NCBI RefSeq assembly: GCF_029961155.1
Contig: NZ_JASBRH010000002.1
Span: forward strand, 268,859-332,858
Length of the DNA: 64,000 nucleotides
Direction: 5' to 3'
From: Pontibacterium granulatum
Lineage (GTDB): Bacteria > Pseudomonadota > Gammaproteobacteria > Pseudomonadales > Balneatricaceae
A model generated the notes under the pieces. It was given only the letters and a program-made list of their open reading frames with translations, was not told the origin of the DNA and made no database searches. Each line of letters starts with the position of its first letter. Positions within the stretch are counted from its first letter, which is position 1. This document shows positions 51,345 to 59,286 of the stretch, piece after piece. The position numbers and the translations under genes were made by a program.

Positions 51345-52697
51345 ATGAAGTTTGTTGCTAATCGTATCAATCAGGTCCACCTTCGAGACTTATTACCGAC
51401 TCTATCAGAGCAAGTACAAGTCGACAGCATATTGGCAGCCATAGCTTATGGCCGTAGCGCTGCGGATGAAACTAAAGATCTTGTGGGGCATGCTGTTGCA
51501 AATAAATTACGTTTGGATCTGTGGATGCGATATGACCATACAGTTCCGGTCGCGCTGCCTCTACTTGCTCGCTTATTAAGGCATCTTCCTGACAATATTT
51601 TCACTAAGTTTGTACCTGATTGTTTTCATGCGAAAGTGATTTGGTGGAGAGGCTACGGTGCATATATTGGGTCAGCAAATCACACAGATCGAGGGTGGCT
51701 AACAAACGTAGAAGCCGGAGTCTTTTTGGAGGAAGATGAATTAGTGGCGAGCGGAATGGATAATCAGTTGTTGGATTTTTTTGATTATCTTAGAGGACTG
51801 AATAACGCAATACCCATCTCAAAAGAGTATGTTTCTGAGATGGAGAGACTGAGCGAGCTTAATAAAGAGGCTCATGCTAAATCCAAAAAGGAAAGGGCGT
51901 ACCCGATTTGGGAAGGGCCTGCTTATGTGAGCAAAAAAGATGCTTTTTCTAAGCGCAAGGAACGCTTTAGAGCTGAGTGGCAGGAAACGCTGGGAATTCT
52001 GCAAAGTATTCAACAGCAGTTGCCTGATTATAGGCCTCAATGGATAGATAGTAGTGTGCCTACTGCATGGCAAGTAGATCAGTTCTTACATGCCTATTAC
52101 TACAATCAAGTAGGCGACAATGTACGCAAGCCTTACGAAGAGTATTACGAAAAAAACAAATCAAACCCTAAGATCGCGTTGCAAGAGCAGCTGACGTGGT
52201 GGAAAGGTTTGTCTGAAGCGCCAACTAGCGAACATGAAATGCTCTATGAACATGCTCCAGAAATTAAGCGTTTACTAGATAAAGGGAACGTTTTGGAGCT
52301 CACCGTTAAGGATTTAGAAAGGCTATTTGCTAAAACACATGCAACGAAAGATCATGTGATTAAGATTCCAATGGCGGTTTTAGGGCGTCCAGAAATTAAG
52401 AGTATGGATCGAGAGGGGCGTTTATCTTTGTTCGCTCAAATGATGGAAAATGTGCGCAACGAGCTAGGTTGGGATGTGAGACAACTACTCCATTATGTAC
52501 TCTATGGTGGAGATGAAAGCAAAGTGTGGGAGCGCCTTTATCATGCTGGCCGTGATAGCAAATACAGCATTTCTCGATACGGACTTAACTCTATAGCTGA
52601 AGTGGTTGGTTGGGCAAGGCCAGAGGTTGCTCCGCCTAGAAATGGACGTACTAGTAAGGCTTTACGTGCTCTTGGTTTTGACGTCAACGTCTATTGA
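51345..52697 (+). CDS. Phospholipase-D-like (HKD) nuclease-type protein
   Basis: 450 residues. One PLD active-site motif: FHAKVIWWRGYGAYIGSANHTDRGW, with His 95, Lys 97, Ser 110 and Asn 112. A single HKD implies action as a dimer, as in bacterial PLD nucleases (Nuc, BfiI). The rest (residues 180-450) is helical, with many charged residues, and could bind nucleic acid or a partner. It has a GGAG ribosome binding site and lies 235 bp after the ATPase partner gene; nothing else is recognised in that gap. Defence role from context. Confidence 0.75.
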   Translation: MKFVANRINQVHLRDLLPTLSEQVQVDSILAAIAYGRSAADETKDLVGHAVANKLRLDLWMRYDHTVPVALPLLARLLRHLPDNIFTKFVPDCFHAKVIWWRGYGAYIGSANHTDRGWLTNVEAGVFLEEDELVASGMDNQLLDFFDYLRGLNNAIPISKEYVSEMERLSELNKEAHAKSKKERAYPIWEGPAYVSKKDAFSKRKERFRAEWQETLGILQSIQQQLPDYRPQWIDSSVPTAWQVDQFLHAYYYNQVGDNVRKPYEEYYEKNKSNPKIALQEQLTWWKGLSEAPTSEHEMLYEHAPEIKRLLDKGNVLELTVKDLERLFAKTHATKDHVIKIPMAVLGRPEIKSMDREGRLSLFAQMMENVRNELGWDVRQLLHYVLYGGDESKVWERLYHAGRDSKYSISRYGLNSIAEVVGWARPEVAPPRNGRTSKALRALGFDVNVY

Positions 52698-52745
52698 TAG
52701 CTTCGTTAATTGGTAGCCACTTCATCACTATACAAAGGAACGCGA

Positions 52746-53813
52746 ATGGCCGTCGAACACGGAATGTGGAAAATCGGCGAGCGCCCCAAGGCGCTCGCTC
52801 CTGCCAAGCTGGATACTGAAGAGCTGTTGGAAGAACAGATCTTTCAGGATGTCTCCATCCTAAACTGCAACTGGCTGCTGATTGGTCGCCAGGTCTATAC
52901 CGATTTCGGAAAATACATCGATCTGTTAGCGATTGATGCCTTCGGCTCGGTAATCGTCATTGAACTGAAGAAACACAAAACCCCTCGGGATGTGGTGGCG
53001 CAGACCATTGATTACGCATCCTGGGTGGAAGCACTACCTACTGAACGAATCAGTCAGATCTACCACAAGTTCGCCATCAGCTATGGCTTGGAAATCACCA
53101 ATTTTGATGATGCATTTCAGGTTAAGTTTGGTGTGAAGCCATCCGAAGATGAGGTGAACAGTTCACACCAAATGGTGATTGTTGCCGCTGAACTGGATGC
53201 AAGTACCGAACGGATTATCAATTATCTCAATAGTAAGGCCGGTATTGCGGTTAATGCGGTGTTCTTTACTGTATTCCAGGATGGTAAAAGTCAGTATCTC
53301 AGCCGTGCATGGATGATCGATCCGGTTGAAACCGAAGATAAAGCGGTCAGTGATAGCAGTAAAGGGGAGTGGAACGGTGAGTTCTATGCTTCCTTTGGTG
53401 TTGCTCATGACAGTCGCAGTTGGCAGGACGCTCAGCGCTGCGGATTTATCTCTGCGGGTGGTGGGCGCTGGTACAGCAAAACACTTTTCAAACTTGCTCC
53501 TGGTGATCGTGTTTGGGTGAACATTCCAAAGACAGGTTATGTAGGCGTTGCCAAAGTGGTTGGTACAGCGTTGGTCGCAGATGAGTTCATTCAGGACGAT
53601 ATGCAACTGGTGGGTAGCTATGGTACTGAGGCTGAGCATGGAGAGGATAACGCAGAGTACTTCGTACCCGTCGAGTGGCTTTATGCGGTGGCTGAGAACG
53701 AAGCGGTGAATGAAGTTGGTTTGTTCGGAAACCAGAACTCTGTTGCTCAACCGAAAACATCTAAGTGGGACTATACCGTTGAGCGGTTGAAAGAGGTTTG
53801 GGCTGTGAGCTGA
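52746..53813 (+). CDS. NucS/DUF91-like PD-(D/E)xK nuclease domain protein
   Basis: 355 residues from ATG 52746 (AAGGA upstream; the ORF's earlier ATG 52710 is unlikely). N-terminal EndoMS/NucS-like nuclease: DFGKYIDLLAIDAFGSVIVIELKKHKTPRDVVAQTIDYASWV, with Asp near residue 57 and E-x-K at 71-73. A second domain from ~200 (WNGEFYASFGVAHDSRSWQDAQRCGFISAGGG) looks like a EVE/PUA-type or similar beta domain (GDRVWVNIPKTGYVGVAKV), which would recognise modified DNA. The combination suggests a modification-dependent nuclease. That is inference. Confidence 0.7.
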   Translation: MAVEHGMWKIGERPKALAPAKLDTEELLEEQIFQDVSILNCNWLLIGRQVYTDFGKYIDLLAIDAFGSVIVIELKKHKTPRDVVAQTIDYASWVEALPTERISQIYHKFAISYGLEITNFDDAFQVKFGVKPSEDEVNSSHQMVIVAAELDASTERIINYLNSKAGIAVNAVFFTVFQDGKSQYLSRAWMIDPVETEDKAVSDSSKGEWNGEFYASFGVAHDSRSWQDAQRCGFISAGGGRWYSKTLFKLAPGDRVWVNIPKTGYVGVAKVVGTALVADEFIQDDMQLVGSYGTEAEHGEDNAEYFVPVEWLYAVAENEAVNEVGLFGNQNSVAQPKTSKWDYTVERLKEVWAVS

Positions 53814-53976
53814 ACGCTCAGATTCTGATATCTGATTTGTCCAAAAATAACCCGGCGAAACTTAAGGGTGGCTAATATTTTTTCTATAAGGGAAAGTTCT
53901 TTACATTCTCTTTTGTAGGAGAAATTGTTTTCTGAAAATACTCTTTTAAAAACAAATATTTATAAGTGTAAGACGT

Positions 53977-53993
53977 TTGGCACGGTTACTGTA
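53977..53993 (+). promoter_or_regulatory. Sigma-54-like promoter upstream of the DUF2130 gene
   Basis: TTGGCACGGTTACTGTA: the same TTGGCACG-N4-CTGwA pattern as the site before hsdR, 55 bp upstream of the ATG. It lies in a 218 bp AT-rich intergenic region. Probably a second target of the CARF/sigma-54 regulator. Confidence 0.55.
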
Positions 53994-54031
53994 TTACAAG
54001 GAGTGTAACCGAATAGTTAGGGAGCATGACC

Positions 54032-55303
54032 ATGGCCGATAAAATTATCCTAGATCCGCAAGAACACATCACCTGCCCTCACTGCGAGCAGCAGTTTGCA
54101 CTGCGCGATGCGCTCACCCATCAACTGATCGACCGCTACGAAGACGAATACGCAACAATGCTGGCGAAGGAGCGCGAAGCACTGGAACAGCGTATTGGTA
54201 AGGAGCAGGCACGCAAACAGACCCGAGAATTTGAAGCGAAGCTCGCCGAACTGAGAGGCCAGCTTGAAGACAGTCAGGTTCAGGCTTCCAGCGCAAAAAA
54301 ACAGCTAGAGGCTGCGAAGCTTAAAGCTGCAGAGCAGGTACGTATCGAAGCTCAGCACGAAGCTAAGGCGCTACAGGATGAGCTCGCTGAAAAGGATAAG
54401 AAGCTGGCCGAGTTTCGTGAAGCAGAATTAACACTTCGTAAACAACAGAAGCAGTTGGAGGAGAAACAGGCCGACATGGCATTGGAGCTGGAGCGTAAGC
54501 TCTCAGCTGAAAAATCTACGATCGAAAACAAAGTTCGCGACAGTTTTGCGTTGCGTGAAGCTGAGTTGAAAAAGAAGATCGCTGATGCTCAGAAATCTAA
54601 TGAAGAGTTGACTCGAAAACTGGAGCAGGGCTCTCAGCAGTTGCAGGGAGAAGTGCTAGAGCTAGAGATTGAGAGCATGCTTCGTCAGAGCTACCCCTTT
54701 GATGAAATTAAAGAGGTTAAAAAGGGCGCACGTGGCGCTGACGTGATCCAGAGTGTTCATCTGCGCTCTGGTACTGCCTGCGGGATGATCGTGTGGGAAA
54801 CCAAACGCGCTGAAAACTGGTCCGGCAGTTGGGTTCCAAAACTCAAGGAAGATCAACAAGCGGTTGGCGCAGACATCGCCGTATTAGTCAGCACTGCCTT
54901 TCCCGCAGATATCAACGAGCCGATGTTGGTTCACGATGGAGTATGGCTGGTTAAGCCTGAACTGGCTAAAGGGCTTTCCGAAGCACTGCGTACCGTATTG
55001 ATCGAAGCACAGCGGCAACGAACTGTTAGTGTTGGTAAGAACGAGCAGATGGAAGCTCTATTCGATTACATCTGCAGTAACCAATTTGCTCAACGTGTGC
55101 GATCAGTAGTTGAAGGGTATGAAGAGATGCATAGCGATCTCGATAAGGAGAAGAGGGCAATGCAGCGATTATGGAAGAAGCGTGAAGGCCAGATAGGTCG
55201 TATCAGTAACCAAATGATCAGCCTGTGTGGTGAGTTGCAGGGGATTTCTGCTAGTTCTCTCCCACATCTGGATAGTATCGCTGTTCTGGAATTCGAAGAG
55301 TAG
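54032..55303 (+). CDS. DUF2130 protein (coiled coil plus nuclease-like domain)
   Basis: 423 residues from ATG 54032 (GGGAG 7 nt upstream). A zinc-finger-like CPHCEQQF near residue 15, a long coiled coil rich in Glu/Lys/Ala (residues ~30-205) and the DUF2130 domain (VLELEIESMLRQSYPFDEIKEVKKGARGADVIQSV near 210-245, then MIVWETKRAENWSGSWVPKLKEDQQ). The latter contains the acidic and lysine residues of a PD-(D/E)xK-type fold (D near 237, ETK near 256). Function unknown; such genes are frequent in defence islands. A terminator follows. Confidence 0.75.
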   Translation: MADKIILDPQEHITCPHCEQQFALRDALTHQLIDRYEDEYATMLAKEREALEQRIGKEQARKQTREFEAKLAELRGQLEDSQVQASSAKKQLEAAKLKAAEQVRIEAQHEAKALQDELAEKDKKLAEFREAELTLRKQQKQLEEKQADMALELERKLSAEKSTIENKVRDSFALREAELKKKIADAQKSNEELTRKLEQGSQQLQGEVLELEIESMLRQSYPFDEIKEVKKGARGADVIQSVHLRSGTACGMIVWETKRAENWSGSWVPKLKEDQQAVGADIAVLVSTAFPADINEPMLVHDGVWLVKPELAKGLSEALRTVLIEAQRQRTVSVGKNEQMEALFDYICSNQFAQRVRSVVEGYEEMHSDLDKEKRAMQRLWKKREGQIGRISNQMISLCGELQGISASSLPHLDSIAVLEFEE

Positions 55304-55324
55304 ATTTCTTCTTCAACTTTATAG

Positions 55325-55369
55325 GGACTCTCTCTAAGTTTATCGGATATCTGAGAGAGTCCGAATTTT
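55325..55369 (+). terminator. Terminator after the DUF2130 gene
   Basis: GGACTCTCTC (55325-55334) pairs perfectly with GAGAGAGTCC (55353-55362), followed by GAATTTT. It separates the DUF2130 gene from the MoxR-VWA-HEPN transcript. Confidence 0.75.
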
Positions 55370-55408
55370 AAGAAGTTATTCGAGTAAATGTTAAGGACGT
55401 TATCAAAC

Positions 55409-56929
55409 ATGGAAAACACGCTCGTAATTACTCCTGATCGGAAGTCTAAATTAAAGAAGCTGTTGTTGGAGATGCAGCAGGGGCTGTTGGAGCGAGAGAC
55501 TCAAACCAAACTGATTTTGTTGGCGGCTCTGGCAGGTGAGCATGTGTTGCTTCTTGGGCCTCCCGGAACCGCCAAAAGTGAGTTGGCCAAGCGCCTGAAA
55601 AGCATCTTTGTTGAAGCGAATTACTTTGAGCGGTTGCTGACGCGCTTTTCCGTACCGGAAGAGTTGTTTGGTCCGCTATCGATACGTGCGTTGGAGGAGG
55701 ATCGCTATAACCGCCTTACCAGTGGTTATCTTCCTGAGGCATCGGTGGCGTTTATTGATGAAATCTTTAAAGCCAACAGTGCCATCCTCAACAGCCTTTT
55801 GACTCTTTTGAATGAACGCCAATTTGATAACGGAAATCGACGGCACGAGGTGCCGTTGATCTCCGTTATTGCTGCTAGTAATGAGCTGCCCGAAGGGGAG
55901 GAGCTAACAGCTCTCTATGATCGCTTTATGTTGCGCAGCTTTGTGGAACCGGTTTCTGACAATGCGTTTAGATCACTGCTTTGCTTGGAAAGCGATGAAT
56001 GTGATCCTGATTTAGCTACTCGTTTGAGAGTGGATGAGCTTAAGGAGGTACAAGCTCTTTCAGCGAAGGTGACACTGTCATCCAGTGTGTTGGTGTTGTG
56101 TGAAGCTTTTCGGAAATACCTGGTCCAAGAGAACATTTATGTATCGGACCGCCGTTGGCGAAAGATCATCAAGCTGTTGCAGGTTTCTGCATTTACCAAC
56201 AACCAGACCGAGGTGTCTGTGTACGACGCTTGGCTTTTGCCGCACTGCCTGTGGGAAACGCCAGATCAGCTGGAAGGGCTGATTAAACTCTATAAGACCA
56301 ATATTGCGATAGATGGTGATTTTCAGCCAACAAGGTTGACCAAGGTGCTATTGGCTTGGGAAGCGAAGCTAGAACTGGATAGAAATAATAAGCAGCACGT
56401 TCACAATGAAAAGGGCGACCCATTATTTGTTGGTAAGAAGGGAGAACCTATTCTCTCGAAGAGTAGCAAGAAGCAAAAGCTAGATGATGAAGGGAAGCCG
56501 TTGTTTGATGATGGATATGGTGAAGAGACATATAGCGAGAGAAGTTATGGGTCTTCGAATAAACCGCTATTGGTTGATACACCCAACCAGCCATTTTTGG
56601 CAACGATCTGCTATTCAGCCGCACATATAGAAAGTCGGGTTGAGCAAGTACAAAAACTACAACGAGAAATATCGACGTTTCATGATCTGTTATGTGATCA
56701 GCGCTCTTCAGCTGCAAGACTATTATCCGATCACATCTGGGCAGATGCTTCTATCTTGCCGGAGTTAAGTGAAAGTCTTCAAACCGCTATACAGCAGACT
56801 GAAAGGCTGCTTGAACGTACGGATAAATTGATTAATGGGTTCAACGAACTACCCCGTGAAAGCGAAGATCTAGAGTCTTTTGATGGTCCTCAGGAACCTG
56901 AAGTGATCGAAGGTGAACTCTGTGACTGA
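55409..56929 (+). CDS. MoxR-type AAA+ ATPase (RavA-like)
   Basis: 506 residues from ATG 55409 (MENTLVITPDRK) with AAGGA upstream; ATG 55388 lacks a ribosome binding site. AAA+ of the MoxR/RavA branch: Walker A LLLGPPGTAKSEL near residue 50, FSVPEELFGPLSIRALEEDRYNRLTSGYLPEASVAFIDEIFKANSAILNSLLTLLNER with Walker B near 112, and sensor ASNELPEGEELTALYDRFMLR. C-terminal helical region (~300-505). Its stop overlaps the VWA gene, the usual RavA-ViaA arrangement. RavA acts as a chaperone-like motor; here it is probably part of a three-gene conflict system. Confidence 0.88.
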   Translation: MENTLVITPDRKSKLKKLLLEMQQGLLERETQTKLILLAALAGEHVLLLGPPGTAKSELAKRLKSIFVEANYFERLLTRFSVPEELFGPLSIRALEEDRYNRLTSGYLPEASVAFIDEIFKANSAILNSLLTLLNERQFDNGNRRHEVPLISVIAASNELPEGEELTALYDRFMLRSFVEPVSDNAFRSLLCLESDECDPDLATRLRVDELKEVQALSAKVTLSSSVLVLCEAFRKYLVQENIYVSDRRWRKIIKLLQVSAFTNNQTEVSVYDAWLLPHCLWETPDQLEGLIKLYKTNIAIDGDFQPTRLTKVLLAWEAKLELDRNNKQHVHNEKGDPLFVGKKGEPILSKSSKKQKLDDEGKPLFDDGYGEETYSERSYGSSNKPLLVDTPNQPFLATICYSAAHIESRVEQVQKLQREISTFHDLLCDQRSSAARLLSDHIWADASILPELSESLQTAIQQTERLLERTDKLINGFNELPRESEDLESFDGPQEPEVIEGELCD

Positions 56930-58478
56930 GACAAACAGTACGGAGTCGAGTCCGGGAGATCTGTTGGTGTTGTCGCGATTTGACGATGCTTACTCTCAGC
57001 TGGATCTCTTACCAGAAGCTCTGCTTCCAACAGTGGTGACTCATCCGCATGGAGAGTTTCAAAGCAGGGTAGAAGGTGTTCTTCAGCTTAGACACGCGTT
57101 ATTGCTGGGAAAGCTGCCCACTGAGTCATTGCCTTGGCCAGCAGTGCCTATTCAGCAGCAGCTGAATAAAACGTTACGCCAGCTAGACCTACCAAGGTTT
57201 TGTCGCGAAAACGAAGAAGTTGTTGATGCCTTGTTGGCTGATGTTCTGTTGACGATAGAAGAGCTTCAGCCCTCATTTCTAAAGACAAAGTTGGTGCTTG
57301 CGCTGGAGTACCAAAAAGCGGAACTCAATCGTCTGAAGGAAGAGCTGTCTTCCCGGAAGCGTAAACGTCGTAAACAACCAAGCGTCAAAATACCCGCCGA
57401 GAAGCTCGCGGAGTTAGATGCTTTATCCGAAGTAAAAGGCTGGATCAGTTTCTTGTCCGCTGAAGGATTGAGGGTCCCTGATGTTTGGCACGAACGTTTA
57501 AGCATTTGGGGTGAACTAGAAGCTGTTTTTCGTGATCTGCAGTTGGTGACGAGTCTGGGCTTTGATTTGTCAAAGGGGCTTTTCCAAAGTCATGGCTGGC
57601 TCAATCTGGTGAAGCTAAGAGAAGTCCTCAAAACACTGCCTCAGCTGCAAGATGTTATTCGTACGATTGGGCGAATGAAAAGTGCCGATGGAGCCCTCAT
57701 CGTCGAATCAATACTGCAGGCAATACGTGTAAGCCGAATGCGGGACCGAGAGATAAAAAGCCCCCTTATCCCCATGGAAACACGTGGTGTCACCCGTTCA
57801 GATTCTATAAGCCGGATGCTGCCCCAGGAAGCTGCGTACTTGGGGCACCCAGTCTTAAAGGGACTATGGCATGCGAGAAGAGCTGAACATGCGCTTTTGA
57901 GTTATGCGGTGGAAGGTACTGAACTCGAAGCCGTTGAAGAAGAACAAGAAGTGTTATCGGAAGTACAGCGAGTAGGAAAGAAGCGAAATGAAGAGCGCGG
58001 ACCGATGATTATCTGCCTGGATACCTCCGGTTCTATGCGTGGCACACCAGAGAACGTTGCGAAAGCTCTCGTGCTTGAGTGCTTGAGTGTCTCCGCCCAA
58101 GAAAAACGAGGGTGTTATGTCTATCTGTTTGGTAGCCGAAATGAAGTCAAAGAGCTTGAACTAAGCCCTAACGAGCAAGGGCTCGAGCGCCTGATAAGTT
58201 TTCTTTCAATGTCATTCGGTGGCGGGACTGATGTAGAAGGTCCGTTGCAGATGGCGCTGGAAAAGTGCAAACAAAAGCAGTGGGAACGAGCGGATATATT
58301 GCTTGTAACCGATGGTGAGTTTGCCTGCCCAGACAACCTGGTTTCTAAAATTAAAAGACGTAAGAAAAGTCATGCACTTGCTGTGCATGGAGTGCTTATT
58401 GGTGAACATAGCCAGGTGATGGAGAGACTATGTGATCCACTTCATATGTTTTCTGACTGGCTGGAATTAGCTCCTTAA
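56922..58478 (+). CDS. VWA-domain protein (ViaA-like)
   Basis: About 518 residues from GTG 56922, 8 nt after AAGGTG; GTG 56913 is the alternative. N-terminal helical part (~1-330), then a VWA domain with a complete MIDAS: CLDTSGSMRGTPENVAKALVLE near residue 365, GGGTDVEGPLQMAL near 435 and ILLVTDGEFACPD near 465. It partners the MoxR ATPase upstream (genes overlap). A small hairpin, GCTCC-TTAATG-GGAGC, lies at its stop codon and may limit expression of the following HEPN gene. Confidence 0.88.
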   Translation: MTETNSTESSPGDLLVLSRFDDAYSQLDLLPEALLPTVVTHPHGEFQSRVEGVLQLRHALLLGKLPTESLPWPAVPIQQQLNKTLRQLDLPRFCRENEEVVDALLADVLLTIEELQPSFLKTKLVLALEYQKAELNRLKEELSSRKRKRRKQPSVKIPAEKLAELDALSEVKGWISFLSAEGLRVPDVWHERLSIWGELEAVFRDLQLVTSLGFDLSKGLFQSHGWLNLVKLREVLKTLPQLQDVIRTIGRMKSADGALIVESILQAIRVSRMRDREIKSPLIPMETRGVTRSDSISRMLPQEAAYLGHPVLKGLWHARRAEHALLSYAVEGTELEAVEEEQEVLSEVQRVGKKRNEERGPMIICLDTSGSMRGTPENVAKALVLECLSVSAQEKRGCYVYLFGSRNEVKELELSPNEQGLERLISFLSMSFGGGTDVEGPLQMALEKCKQKQWERADILLVTDGEFACPDNLVSKIKRRKKSHALAVHGVLIGEHSQVMERLCDPLHMFSDWLELAP

Positions 58479-58508
58479 TGGGAGCAAGAGAAAAAGGATA
58501 TTTTGACA

Positions 58509-59039
58509 ATGTCTGTAGCATACGAAAATTTCAAAATCTCAATTTTGGATTCTGAACGGATCTTAGAAGCGTATGACCTCCTAAATAAGGACAGAGCTGG
58601 TGGTCGTGAACCAGAGGAGCTTAAGCGAGCAGCGCTAATTATGACCCTGACCGCCTGGGAAACCTATGTTGAAGACCGCGTGAAAGAAGAGGTGGATTCT
58701 CGTTTGCGTGCCTTAGATGGGAGTCAGGTCGCCAACTATATTCGAAAGCAGCTGGAGAACGATCTGAAGTTTTTCCATAACCCTAACTCTAAGAAGACGA
58801 AGCATATCTTCGAAGACTTTGTTGGTCTGGACGTCACTGAGCACTGGAAATGGGACAACATGGATCAAGAGGCTGTACGTACTAAGTTGAATAAGTGGAT
58901 CCAAAAAAGAGGAGATGCAGTTCACCGATCTGTCACGGATAAACAGTCAAGTCATTTAGTAAGCCGAGAAGACATGAAAAAATGTATAGGATTTTTTAAA
59001 CGCTTAGTTGAAAATACAGATGCCTCATTGAAGGTCTGA
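58509..59039 (+). CDS. HEPN-domain protein, MAE_28990/RiboL-PSP-HEPN type
   Basis: 176 residues from ATG 58509 (AAGGA upstream). All-helical HEPN fold with LIMTLTAWETYVEDRVKEEVDSRL near residue 45 and the RNase motif R-x4-H in KRGDAVHRSV (Arg 134, His 139). HEPN proteins of this group are metal-independent RNases in toxin-antitoxin and phage-exclusion systems. It directly follows the MoxR and VWA genes, so the most likely reading is that the AAA+/VWA pair controls this RNase. Confidence 0.8.
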   Translation: MSVAYENFKISILDSERILEAYDLLNKDRAGGREPEELKRAALIMTLTAWETYVEDRVKEEVDSRLRALDGSQVANYIRKQLENDLKFFHNPNSKKTKHIFEDFVGLDVTEHWKWDNMDQEAVRTKLNKWIQKRGDAVHRSVTDKQSSHLVSREDMKKCIGFFKRLVENTDASLKV

Positions 59040-59286
59040 GGATGGCTGTGTGGTAGAAAATATAGTAGCTGTACCTCGTAGTTAAAGCCTTCACTTAAAA
59101 ATAAAAGACTAGCACTCAGGGTAGAGTGCTGTTGCAAGGATTGCGATCTTAAAATGGAAATAGCATGAAGCTGATAGCATTTAATATCTTGCCTCGTTGT
59201 AGCCTTTCCCAACTCGCCTTCCGTATCGACCACGTTTACGCCCTTTAATTTGGATATATGGGCGTTTCTATTCTAAGGACTTGAAG

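Noticed and set aside
59040..59286. Hairpin AGCACTC/GAGTGCT as the terminator of the HEPN transcript
   Set aside because: The T-rich side is on the minus strand, where no gene ends, so its role on the plus strand is unclear.
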